Shown here piece after piece: positions 52,126-59,982 of a stretch of 64,000 nucleotides of DNA (its first letter is position 1; each line of letters opens with the position of its first letter). Origin of the DNA: Niabella beijingensis (GTDB taxonomy: Bacteria; Bacteroidota; Bacteroidia; Chitinophagales; Chitinophagaceae); contig NZ_JAIQDI010000001.1 of assembly GCF_020034665.1 (NCBI RefSeq), forward strand, positions 1,860,001 through 1,924,000. Direction: 5' to 3'. The notes under the pieces are model-generated. The model ran no database searches, was not told the origin of the DNA, and worked only from the letters and a program-made list of their open reading frames with translations. The position numbers were made by a program, and so were the translations under genes.

Positions 52126-52923
52126 ATGGATACGAACGATCAGCTCTTTATCATAAAAATCGGAGGCAATATCATTGACGATCCTGCTGCACTGGAAGCC
52201 TTTCTGACAGACTTCTCAAAAATAAAAGCAGCTAAGATACTGGTGCACGGGGGCGGGAAGATCGCCACAAAGATCGGGGCACAACTGGGGATCGAGTCGA
52301 ACTATGTAGACGGACGGAGGATTACGGATGATGCCACCATCGACCTGGTGACCATGGTATATGGCGGACTGGCAAATAAAAAGATCGTGGCACAGCTGCA
52401 GGCACTGGGTACTGATGCGATCGGGCTTACCGGTGCCGATGCCAATATTATTCCCGCCAAAAAACGGCCGGTAAAAACGATCGATTACGGATGGGTGGGT
52501 GATGTGGAAACAGCCAACATCAGAGCGGAAACACTGAGCTTCTTTCTTGAAAATACGATCACCCCGGTTTTTGCGCCGCTTACACATGATAACAGCGGGC
52601 ATATCTTAAATACCAACGCGGATACCATTGCAGCATCACTGGCAGTAGCATTGTCCGGCAGGTTTAACGTACGGCTCATTTACTGCTTTGAAAAGAAAGG
52701 CGTGCTGGAAGACGTTAATAACGACGCTTCCGTCATCCGCCGGCTGGACCGCAACTACTATCAGCAACTCAAAGAAGAAAAAAAACTGTTCGAAGGCATT
52801 CTTCCTAAAATAGACAATGCCTTTGCGGCCATTGACGCCGGTGTATTCCAGGTGCTGATCGGCCATGCCCGCGACCTGGTTAAAAATACCACGGACAATA
52901 ACGAAGGAACATTGATTTTCTAA
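52126..52923 (+). CDS. argB: N-acetylglutamate kinase family enzyme ArgB
   Basis: Phosphorylates N-acyl-L-glutamate in arginine synthesis. A 265-residue amino-acid-kinase fold: IIKIGGNIIDDPAALEAF, ILVHGGGKIATKIGAQLGI, VDGRRITDDATIDLVTMVYG, and FNVRLIYCFEKKGVLEDVNN. The last replaces the LLTDVxGV common in other ArgB proteins and is typical of the Bacteroidota branch. The acyl group (acetyl or succinyl) should follow that used by the neighbouring carbamoyltransferase. It starts 18 nt after the carbamoyltransferase stop. Confidence 0.93.
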   Translation: MDTNDQLFIIKIGGNIIDDPAALEAFLTDFSKIKAAKILVHGGGKIATKIGAQLGIESNYVDGRRITDDATIDLVTMVYGGLANKKIVAQLQALGTDAIGLTGADANIIPAKKRPVKTIDYGWVGDVETANIRAETLSFFLENTITPVFAPLTHDNSGHILNTNADTIAASLAVALSGRFNVRLIYCFEKKGVLEDVNNDASVIRRLDRNYYQQLKEEKKLFEGILPKIDNAFAAIDAGVFQVLIGHARDLVKNTTDNNEGTLIF

Positions 52924-52951
52924 ACAGGCCCCAGGGCTATAATTTTATTTT

Positions 52952-54016
52952 ATGCAGGAACAACTTTACCAGGAAGCAGTCGCACTCTTAAAACAACTGA
53001 TCGAAACGCCCAGTTTCAGTAAGGAAGAAGACCAGACTGCGGAGCTGATCATTGCTTATCTGGACAAGTATGGGATCCCCACCAAACGGCTGGGAAATAA
53101 CATCATCGCCAAGAACAAACATTTTGATGAAGCCAGGCCGACGCTGTTGCTGAACTCGCATCATGATACCGTAAAACCCAATCCCAAGTATACCCTGGAT
53201 CCGTTTAAAGCCATTGAAAAAGAGGGAAAACTCTACGGGCTGGGCAGTAATGATGCCGGCGGTTGCCTGGTATCACTGATCGCCACCTTTATCTATTACT
53301 ACGAAAAAGAAAATCTCAACTACAATGTGATGCTCGTAGCCAGTGCCGAAGAGGAGATATCCGGCTATAACGGCATTGAAGCTGCAGTAAACATCCTCCC
53401 GGCTATTGACTTCGCCATTGTAGGCGAACCTACCAAGCTGCAAATGGCAGTAGCGGAGCGCGGACTGATGGTGCTGGATTGCACCGCACACGGAAAAGCC
53501 GGTCATGCCGCCCGTAATGAAGGTGAAAATGCCATCATCAAAGCGCTTACGGACATCGAATGGTTTCACTCCTATCGCTTTGAAAAAGTATCGGAACTGC
53601 TGGGAGACAGCCGCATGACCTGTACGGTTATCGAAACCGAGAACAAACAGCACAATGTAGTGCCTTCCTCCTGCAAATATGTAGTGGATGTGCGTTTGAA
53701 TGAATTGTATTCTTTTGAAGAGATCCTGGATGCCATCCGGCAAAATGTTTCCAGCGAAGTAAAGCCCCGGTCTACCCGCCTGCGCTCCACTGCTATTTCA
53801 CTGGACCATCCCATCGTACAGGCCGGCATTGCCATGGGAAAAACCACTTACGGCTCACCCACCACCTCCGATAAGGCACTGATGCCGTTCCCCGGATTGA
53901 AAATGGGGCCCGGCGATTCCGCCCGCAGTCATACCGCAGATGAATACATTTACCTGCACGAAATCGAAGGTGGCATTAAGGATTATATTGAGATCGTGGG
54001 AAGAGTTATGAGCTGA
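52952..54016 (+). CDS. argE: ArgE-like M20 deacylase (N-acylcitrulline/ornithine deacylase)
   Basis: Zinc-dependent M20 hydrolase that should remove the acyl group from N-acylcitrulline. A 354-residue protein with the metal ligands in NSHHDTVKPN, GLGSNDAGG, ASAEEEISG, VGEPTKLQMAVAERG and a late histidine in SARSHTADEY. Operon position directly after argB supports the arginine role. It starts 28 nt after argB. The distal intergenic part carries the left arm of an inverted repeat around the four-helix-bundle gene. Confidence 0.92.
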   Translation: MQEQLYQEAVALLKQLIETPSFSKEEDQTAELIIAYLDKYGIPTKRLGNNIIAKNKHFDEARPTLLLNSHHDTVKPNPKYTLDPFKAIEKEGKLYGLGSNDAGGCLVSLIATFIYYYEKENLNYNVMLVASAEEEISGYNGIEAAVNILPAIDFAIVGEPTKLQMAVAERGLMVLDCTAHGKAGHAARNEGENAIIKALTDIEWFHSYRFEKVSELLGDSRMTCTVIETENKQHNVVPSSCKYVVDVRLNELYSFEEILDAIRQNVSSEVKPRSTRLRSTAISLDHPIVQAGIAMGKTTYGSPTTSDKALMPFPGLKMGPGDSARSHTADEYIYLHEIEGGIKDYIEIVGRVMS

Positions 54017-54046
54017 ATTTGGAATTAAGAATTACGAATTTGTTAC
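54015..54046. repeat. Left arm of inverted repeat flanking the four-helix-bundle gene
   Basis: 32 nt rich in GAATTAAGAATTA, matching the reverse complement of 54457-54488 at 25 of 32 positions; it overlaps the argE-like stop codon. Confidence 0.6.
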
Positions 54047-54083
54047 ACCATTCTTTAAAATAAAAAACTTCCTTACTATTACT

Positions 54084-54449
54084 ATGAGCAGCTTTGATAA
54101 AGAGGCTTTAAAAAGAAGGACCAAAGATTTTTCGATAGCCGTGGCCAAACTTGCAATTGACCTGCCTTATAATGCCATCAATAAGAATTACGGTAACCAA
54201 ATTATTCGAAGTTCAAGTTCAACCGGAGCAAACTATCGTGCTGCATGCAGGGCAAAGTCAACAGCAGACTTTATCAACAAACTCAAAATTGTCGAAGAAG
54301 AAACGGATGAAACCTTGTATTTTCTCGAGCTGTTGACCGAATTTAATGCCAATAAAAAAGAACAAATAGAGATTATTTGGAAAGAAGGAAATGAGATCCT
54401 ATCAATTATTGTTGCATCAATCATTACGCTTCAGGGCAGGAAAGCATAA
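54084..54449 (+). CDS. S23-type four-helix-bundle protein (23S rRNA intervening-sequence protein family)
   Basis: A 121-residue protein of the TIGR02436/S23 family: NKNYGNQIIRSSSSTGANYR and AACRAKSTADFINKLKIVEEETDETLYFLELL are family-defining. These small cassettes occur scattered in Bacteroidota genomes, sometimes inside rRNA intervening sequences, and share the fold of Avd from diversity-generating retroelements. Function is unclear. Here it interrupts argE-argH and is flanked by imperfect inverted repeats, so it looks like an inserted cassette; no reverse transcriptase or rRNA is near. Confidence 0.92.
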   Translation: MSSFDKEALKRRTKDFSIAVAKLAIDLPYNAINKNYGNQIIRSSSSTGANYRAACRAKSTADFINKLKIVEEETDETLYFLELLTEFNANKKEQIEIIWKEGNEILSIIVASIITLQGRKA

Positions 54450-54456
54450 ATTCGCA

Positions 54457-54488
54457 GTACAGAACTCATAATTCTTAATTCATAATTC
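54457..54488. repeat. Right arm of inverted repeat flanking the four-helix-bundle gene
   Basis: Complement of 54015-54046 with 7 mismatches; it ends 10 nt before the argH start. Confidence 0.6.
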
Positions 54489-54498
54489 GCAATTCAGA

Positions 54499-55842
54499 AT
54501 GAAGCTTTGGAAAAAAAATACCGACTCTTTAAAAGAGGTAGAAACCTTTACCGTAGGCCGGGACAGGGAAATGGACCTGTACCTGGCGCCTTTTGATGTA
54601 TTGGGCTCGCTGGCACATATCCAGATGCTGGAATCGGTGGGACTGTTAAAAAAAGAAGAGCTGGCCGGGTTGCAGGGCGCCCTGCGCGGCATCTATGCCG
54701 ATATCAAAAAAGGGGATTTTGAACTGCAGGAGGATGTGGAAGACATTCATTCGCAGGTGGAGCTCTTATTGACCCAACGCATCGGAGAGGCCGGCAAAAA
54801 GATACACAGCGCGCGGAGCCGTAACGACCAGGTTCTGGTAGATCTGAAACTATTTCTGCGCGACGAAATAGAAACCACTGTTAAAGCGGTCCTCCCGTTC
54901 TTTGAGCTGCTGCAGACCCAGAGCGAAAAATATAAGACCTTTCTGCTGCCCGGCTACACGCATCTGCAACTGGCCATGCCCTCCTCATTCGGACTCTGGT
55001 TTGGCGCTTATGCCGAAAGTCTGGTGGATGACCTCATCAGTCTGAAGGCGGCTTATGATATCATCAATAAGAACCCGCTGGGATCTGCTGCGGGATATGG
55101 CTCCTCCTTCCCTATTAATCGTACGCTTACAACAGAATTACTGGGATTTGCCACGCTCAATTATAATGTGGTATATGCACAAATGGGGCGCGGGAAAGCC
55201 GAGCGGGTGGTGGCACAGGCATTGGCGAACATTGCAGACACACTTTCCCGTATGAGCATGGATGCTACCTTATACCTGAACCAGAACTTCGGCTTTATCA
55301 GTTTTCCGCCGGAGCTCACCACCGGCAGCAGCATCATGCCGCATAAAAAGAACCCGGATGTATTTGAGCTTATCCGTTCGCATTGCAACCGCATCAAGGC
55401 CCTGCCCAACGAGATCACCCTGATGACCACCAACCTTCCGTCCGGCTACCACCGCGACCTGCAATTGCTGAAGGAACATTTATTCCCTGCGTTCAGCATA
55501 TTAAGAGATTGCATCGAGATGGCAGGCCTGATGTTCTCCAATATCGAAGTGAAGCCCGATCTTTTAAAAGACGAAAAATACAAATACCTGTTCACCGTGG
55601 ACCTGGTTAATCAGCTGGTGCTGGAAGGTACTCCCTTCCGTGATGCCTATATCCAGGTGGGGAAATCTGTAGAAGACGGTACCTATAAGGTACCGGAACA
55701 ATCTGCCATCAATAATCCGCATGAAGGAAGCATCCAGAATTTATGTACGGAACAGATCCGTCAATTGATGACGCAAACCGTAGCATCCTTTGATTTTGAG
55801 GCAGTACACCAGGCGTATCAGCAGTTGCTGAAGGCGGAGTAG
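54499..55842 (+). CDS. argH: Argininosuccinate lyase ArgH
   Basis: Last step of arginine synthesis, splitting argininosuccinate to arginine and fumarate. The 447-residue protein has the fumarase/aspartase-superfamily signature GSSIMPHKKNPDVFELIR, the HSARSRNDQVLVDLKLFLRD segment and LPGYTHLQLAMPSSFGLW. The start is the ATG at 54499 (MKLWKKNTDSLKEVETF). It normally follows argE directly; here the S23-type gene intervenes. argG and argC are not in the window. Confidence 0.96.
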   Translation: MKLWKKNTDSLKEVETFTVGRDREMDLYLAPFDVLGSLAHIQMLESVGLLKKEELAGLQGALRGIYADIKKGDFELQEDVEDIHSQVELLLTQRIGEAGKKIHSARSRNDQVLVDLKLFLRDEIETTVKAVLPFFELLQTQSEKYKTFLLPGYTHLQLAMPSSFGLWFGAYAESLVDDLISLKAAYDIINKNPLGSAAGYGSSFPINRTLTTELLGFATLNYNVVYAQMGRGKAERVVAQALANIADTLSRMSMDATLYLNQNFGFISFPPELTTGSSIMPHKKNPDVFELIRSHCNRIKALPNEITLMTTNLPSGYHRDLQLLKEHLFPAFSILRDCIEMAGLMFSNIEVKPDLLKDEKYKYLFTVDLVNQLVLEGTPFRDAYIQVGKSVEDGTYKVPEQSAINNPHEGSIQNLCTEQIRQLMTQTVASFDFEAVHQAYQQLLKAE

Positions 55843-55965
55843 CCGGGCTTTTCCTGCCAATTTCCGCATATTTTTTCCTGCCGGTCTTCCCGGATGATCC
55901 GCTGATCAGCACCAATTCATCTGCGCCTGATCGGTGCAGTCTGCGGGGTATAAAACCCTGCTGAT

Positions 55966-55996
55966 TTGGCGACCTCCCGGTTTTGAGGTAACTTTG
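55966..55996 (+). promoter_or_regulatory. Bacteroidota-type promoter (TTG-N20-TAACTTTG)
   Basis: TTG (55966-55968) and TAACTTTG (55989-55996) are separated by 20 nt, matching the consensus. The predicted start of transcription is about 56001, immediately before a short ORF and about 120 nt upstream of the Rnk-like gene. Confidence 0.65.
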
Positions 55997-56001
55997 CCCC
56001 G

Positions 56002-56064
56002 ATGCATCTGTATTTTATACATACAAAGGCCTATCTCCTGTGCCCCGCTGGTCAGCTCCTGTAA
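56002..56064 (+). CDS. Possible leaderless 20-codon upstream ORF
   Basis: Begins with an ATG 6 nt after the -7 box and encodes MHLYFIHTKAYLLCPAGQLL. It could be a leader peptide of the Rnk-like gene or chance; no homologue recognised. Confidence 0.3.
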   Translation: MHLYFIHTKAYLLCPAGQLL

Positions 56065-56120
56065 CAGCTTTCCGGCGCTTCGTTTTGCATTATTTTTTCT
56101 AATCATTTATCTTTTTAATT

Positions 56121-56519
56121 ATGAGTACGAACAGTAACCCGGTTATTCTTTGCGAAACCGATTATAAAAAACTTACAGCCATAGTTGCCCCGGACAAAAA
56201 AACAGAAGAACAGGGCAATACCCTTGCCCACGAATTAAGCAGGGCCGTTGTTGTTAAGGACGAGGCCCTACCGGCCGATACCATCCGCATCGGGTCTGCC
56301 GTCCGTATCCTGGATATTCAGACGGGGAAGGAAAAAGATTTTCAGATCGTGATGCCGGCGGAAGCAGACATCCATGCAAAAAAAATATCCATACTCACTC
56401 CCATGGCGGCAGCTATCATCGGATTCAGAACAGGCGATACCGTTTCCTGGAAGATGCCGTCCGGACTGAAAGAACTGGAAGTAGTGGCCGTGGAGAATAT
56501 AATGGCTGCAAAAGCCTGA
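56121..56519 (+). CDS. GreA/GreB C-terminal-domain protein (Rnk-like)
   Basis: A 132-residue protein containing the FKBP-like C-terminal domain of Gre factors (DTIRIGSAVRILDIQTGKEK, then ILTPMAAAIIGFRTGDTVSW). A coiled-coil Gre N-terminal domain is absent, replaced by about 45 residues, as in Rnk-like regulators that bind RNA polymerase but cannot insert a coiled coil. ATG start at 56121. Probably affects transcription elongation. Confidence 0.85.
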   Translation: MSTNSNPVILCETDYKKLTAIVAPDKKTEEQGNTLAHELSRAVVVKDEALPADTIRIGSAVRILDIQTGKEKDFQIVMPAEADIHAKKISILTPMAAAIIGFRTGDTVSWKMPSGLKELEVVAVENIMAAKA

Positions 56520-56661
56520 TCTCCGGAACTGAACTTTCGTTTGTTAACAGAATTCCCGACCCGGGCTTTTAATAAAAACAACACCAAATTCAAGGTTCCA
56601 TTCATTATTTCGATTATTTTAGACGTTTTCGATCGCTTACTAAATTTAAAACTTATTGAAA

Positions 56662-57264
56662 ATGAAAAAAGGTTTCTTATTATTCCTGCTTTGCGCGGTA
56701 TTTCTTGGGGCAAACGCTCAAAAGAAAAAAGCAGCAACCCTCTTTAACGGTAAAGACCTCACCGGCTGGAAGATACATGGCACTGAAAAATGGTATGTAG
56801 ATAAGGGAGAACTGGTTTGTGAAAGCGGACCTGATAAAAAATACGGGTATCTTTCCACCGAAAAATCCTACAAGAACTTTGACCTTACCCTGCAGTTCAA
56901 ACAGGAAGCCAACGGCAACAGCGGTGTCTTCTTCCGTTCGGATATTGATGGTGTAAAGATCAGTGGCTGGCAGGTAGAAGTTGCACCGCTCAATCACAAC
57001 ACCGGCGGTATCTATGAGTCCTATGGCCGCGGCTGGCTCATCAAACCCAAACCCGAAGATGAAAAGATTTTAAAGGAAGGCCAGTGGAACACCATGCGCA
57101 TTAAGGTGGTGGGAGATGAAGTGACCACCTGGCTGAACGGTCATCAGATGGTTTATTTTAAAGATGAAAAGATCGGACAGGCAAACGGTTTTATTGCACT
57201 TCAGATCCACGATGGTGGCGGCATTAAGGTAAGATGGAAGAATTTTAAACTGAAAGAATTATAA
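56662..57264 (+). CDS. DUF1080 (3-keto-disaccharide hydrolase/LamG-like) exported protein
   Basis: A 200-residue protein with a signal peptide (MKKGFLLFLLCAVFLGANAQ) and the single DUF1080 domain: LFNGKDLTGWKIHGTEKWYV, FDLTLQFKQEANGNSGVFFRS, GQWNTMRIKVVGDEVTTWLNG, and IALQIHDGGGIKVRWKNFKLKE. Family members include beta-glucanase-like and 3-keto-glycoside hydrolases; several are only binding modules, so the activity is open. The start is the ATG at 56662; an in-frame TTG 6 nt upstream is less likely. Confidence 0.9.
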   Translation: MKKGFLLFLLCAVFLGANAQKKKAATLFNGKDLTGWKIHGTEKWYVDKGELVCESGPDKKYGYLSTEKSYKNFDLTLQFKQEANGNSGVFFRSDIDGVKISGWQVEVAPLNHNTGGIYESYGRGWLIKPKPEDEKILKEGQWNTMRIKVVGDEVTTWLNGHQMVYFKDEKIGQANGFIALQIHDGGGIKVRWKNFKLKEL

Positions 57265-57284
57265 GCTGTCAGCTTTCAGATGTC

Positions 57285-57324
57285 AGCCTTCAGCTATAAG
57301 CAGTTGCTAAAAGCTGAAGGCTGA
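57285..57324. repeat. Dispersed AGCTGACAGCT-type repeat forming a perfect hairpin
   Basis: Perfect 12-bp arms CAGCCTTCAGCT / AGCTGAAGGCTG (57285-57296 and 57313-57324), extending to 13 bp with one further pair, enclosing a 16-nt loop. It lies between the convergent DUF1080 and bshA genes and probably serves as transcript-end structure for both. Flanking sequence continues the repeat vocabulary. Confidence 0.65.
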
Positions 57325-57349
57325 TTGCTTTTAGCACTCACTTTTCCCT

Positions 57350-58477
57350 CTAACAGTCCTTACAGAACCTCCGGTAAATGGCCTCGTATTCCGGTATGAT
57401 CGCGTCAATATTGAATTGCTGCGCATGATCAAAGGCACGTTGTTTAAACTCGGCCAGTATTTTATCATCGCTTAAAATATAAAGCGCTTTCTCACTCATA
57501 GTTGCCACATCTCCCACGTCCGCCAGGAAACCTGTTACCCCCTCTACATTCACTTCTGCGAGTCCGCCCGCATTGGTAGAGATCACCGGAACTCTTGATG
57601 CCATTGCTTCCAGTGCCGCCAATCCAAAACTTTCATATTCCGAGGTAAGCAAGAACAGGTCTGCCACGGCAAAGATCTCTTCCATCTGCTCCTGTTTTCC
57701 TACAAATACCAGCTTATCAAAGATCCCCAGTTCCCTGCCCTGCTCTTCAGCAGTCTGCCGTTCGGGGCCGTCACCCACCAGCAACAGCTTGGCCGGTATG
57801 GTTTTTTGCACTTCGTAAAACACTTTTACCACATCCTGTATCCGTTTTATCTTACGGAAATTGGATGCATGCAGCAGGATGCGTTCCCCGTTTGGTGCCA
57901 GCACTTTTTTAAATGCATCCAGCGGCTTGTGGTTGAACCTTGTTACATCGATGAAATTATAGACCACTTCGATATCCTTGCGGATGTCGAAGTTTTTATA
58001 GGTTTCTTCCCGGAGGTTATTGGATACTGCCGTGATCACATCACTCTGGTTGATCGAAAAAGCCACCACGGGCGCGTAGGTCTTATCCCGGCCTACCAGC
58101 GTGATATCGGTGCCGTGTAAGGTGGTAATAACCGGGATATTCTTTCCTTCCAGCTCCAGGATCTTTTTGGCCATATAAGCCGCCGAGGCATGGGGAATGG
58201 CATAATGCACATGCAGCAGGTCCAGGTTGTGGTTTTTGATCACATCCACCATGGTGCTCGCCAGCGCCGTTTCATAGGGAGGAAAATCAAACAACGGGTA
58301 CTTGGGTACCTGCACCTCATGGTAATAAATATTGGGGATGAACCCGTTCAGTCTTACCGGTTGCTGGTAAGTGATAAAATGTACAAAATGGCCTTTCTCC
58401 GCGAGGGCTTTCCCCAGCTCTGTTGCCAATACACCGCTCCCGCCGTAGGTAGGATAACAAACGATTCCAATTCGCAT
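57350..58477 (-). CDS. bshA: N-acetyl-alpha-D-glucosaminyl L-malate synthase BshA
   Basis: First enzyme of bacillithiol synthesis: UDP-GlcNAc plus L-malate. A 375-residue GT4-family glycosyltransferase from the ATG at 58477 (MRIGIVCYPTYGGSGVLATE). Strong BshA features are LLHVHYAIPHASAAYMAKKI, TLHGTDITLVGRDKTYAP and YESFGLAALEAMASRVPVIS. The bshB and bshC genes are not in the window. A TATCTTTG box ends 3 nt before the ATG. Confidence 0.95.
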   Translation of the reverse strand: MRIGIVCYPTYGGSGVLATELGKALAEKGHFVHFITYQQPVRLNGFIPNIYYHEVQVPKYPLFDFPPYETALASTMVDVIKNHNLDLLHVHYAIPHASAAYMAKKILELEGKNIPVITTLHGTDITLVGRDKTYAPVVAFSINQSDVITAVSNNLREETYKNFDIRKDIEVVYNFIDVTRFNHKPLDAFKKVLAPNGERILLHASNFRKIKRIQDVVKVFYEVQKTIPAKLLLVGDGPERQTAEEQGRELGIFDKLVFVGKQEQMEEIFAVADLFLLTSEYESFGLAALEAMASRVPVISTNAGGLAEVNVEGVTGFLADVGDVATMSEKALYILSDDKILAEFKQRAFDHAQQFNIDAIIPEYEAIYRRFCKDC

Positions 58478-58480
58478 ACC

Positions 58481-58488
58481 CAAAGATA
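58481..58488 (-). promoter_or_regulatory. Predicted -7 box (TATCTTTG) of bshA, leaderless spacing
   Basis: Exact TAnnTTTG on the minus strand, 3 nt before the bshA ATG. Confidence 0.55.
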
Positions 58489-58584
58489 TGTTTTGCTTGA
58501 TAATTACAGGTCCGTTTCTTCTCCGAGAACTTTCAGAACCGGATCATAGGTAAAATTTTACCTTTACAGAAAACAAATAACAGC

Positions 58585-59955
58585 ATGGGTAAAAAATTGT
58601 TTTTGATCGCCGGGATATTTTTTTCAGTCAGCGTTCAGGCGCAGACAAAAGATGCAGATTTTATCAGAAAGATCGCAGATGAAATTTTGGTAAACAGCCA
58701 GGCCTATGAAAACCTGAGGACCCTTACCAAGACCATCGGCGGACGGCTGGCGGGCTCTCCCCAGATGTATAAGGCCGAAGAATGGGGCTATAACCTGCTC
58801 CGGAAAAGCGGCAGCGAAAACACATTCAAGCAGGAATGTATGGTGCCCCACTGGGTACAGGGAGGAACCGACCAGGCAACGGCCCTCCTGGCCAATGGAA
58901 CCAAAAAAGAGCTGGATATACTGGCCCTGGGGAATACGGAAGGCACCGGAAGCAAGGGTATAAAAGCACCCGTAGTGCTCATCAACTCTTTTGAAGACCT
59001 GGAAGCAAAAAAGGATCAGTTAAAAGGAAAAATTGTTTTTTATAACTATCATTTCAATCCCCGGTTCGTACGGACTTTTGAAGCCTACGGCGATGCGGTG
59101 AAGTACCGCACACGCGGCACTTCACTGGCGGCAAAATATGGCGCCCTGGCCAGCATGGTGCGCAGCATGAGCCACAGTGTGGACAATAACCCGCATACAG
59201 GAGGTACCCGTTATGATTCTGCTTACAAAAAAATACCGGCGGTTGCCATCGGGTTAAGGGATGCCGACTGGCTGGCAGCGGAACTCGCCAAAGGCGCACC
59301 CGTATCCGTATCGCTTAAAACAATGGGCCATTTTCTGCCGGACGTGAAGGGACACAATATCATCGGGGAGATCAAAGGCTCCGAATTCCCGGACGAGATC
59401 ATCACCGTTGGCGGCCACCTCGACAGCTGGGATATCTGTGAAGGGGCGCACGACGACGGAGCCGGTATCACGCAGACCATCGAAATCGCGAGGGCCTACA
59501 AAGCCCTGGGATACAAGCCCAAAAGAACCATTCGTTTTGTCCTCTTTGCCAATGAGGAAAATGGTGCCCGCGGCGGGGCTGCTTATGCGGATGAAGCAGC
59601 GAAAAATAAAGAAAAGCACCTCCTGGCCCTCGAAAGCGATGCCGGGGGGTTCACCCCCAGGGGATTCGGCGTTACCTGCAGCAATGCGCAGTTCGATAAA
59701 CTTAAAAGCTGGATCCCGTTGCTGGAACCCTATGGGGCAAACCAGTTTACACAGGGCGGCGGCGGAACCGATGTTTCGTTTATTCATGAAAAGCTGAACA
59801 TTCCCATGGGAGAGCTGCTGCCGGATTCCCAACGCTATTTTGATATTCATCATGCGCGTTCAGACGTATTTGAAGCCGTAAACAAACGCGAACTGGACCT
59901 CGGCGCTGTAAACCTTGCCGCACTGATCTACCTGGTGGATCAGTATGGATTCTGA
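58585..59955 (+). CDS. M28-family zinc aminopeptidase/carboxypeptidase-like, exported
   Basis: A 456-residue secreted metallopeptidase. Signal peptide (cleavage near VQAQ), a PA-like domain (about 100-250), and the catalytic domain with metal ligands H278 (GGHLDSWD), D290/D291 (HDDGAG), E324/E325 (NEENGARGG), D352 (ESDAGG) and H422/H423 (FDIHHARSD). The order H, D, EE, D, H is canonical for a dizinc M28 enzyme. Specificity unknown; a carboxypeptidase-Q-like activity is possible. Confidence 0.92.
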   Translation: MGKKLFLIAGIFFSVSVQAQTKDADFIRKIADEILVNSQAYENLRTLTKTIGGRLAGSPQMYKAEEWGYNLLRKSGSENTFKQECMVPHWVQGGTDQATALLANGTKKELDILALGNTEGTGSKGIKAPVVLINSFEDLEAKKDQLKGKIVFYNYHFNPRFVRTFEAYGDAVKYRTRGTSLAAKYGALASMVRSMSHSVDNNPHTGGTRYDSAYKKIPAVAIGLRDADWLAAELAKGAPVSVSLKTMGHFLPDVKGHNIIGEIKGSEFPDEIITVGGHLDSWDICEGAHDDGAGITQTIEIARAYKALGYKPKRTIRFVLFANEENGARGGAAYADEAAKNKEKHLLALESDAGGFTPRGFGVTCSNAQFDKLKSWIPLLEPYGANQFTQGGGGTDVSFIHEKLNIPMGELLPDSQRYFDIHHARSDVFEAVNKRELDLGAVNLAALIYLVDQYGF

Positions 59956-59982
59956 TCACTTTTTCGTCTTATTATTTTCGTT

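Larger units (their letters stand above)
55843..56120. other. Gene-free region before the Rnk-like gene with a promoter and possible short upstream ORF
   Basis: 278 nt without a long frame. It contains the promoter at 55966-55996 and a 20-codon frame at 56002-56064; the rest shows nothing I can support. Confidence 0.6.

Noticed and set aside
54084..54449. Avd-like accessory protein of a diversity-generating retroelement
   Set aside because: Fold is similar, but there is no reverse transcriptase, template repeat or variable repeat in the window.
27001..57331. CRISPR array from the repeated AGCTGACAGCT blocks
   Set aside because: The copies are scattered kilobases apart, variable in sequence and without regular spacers; no cas gene is present.
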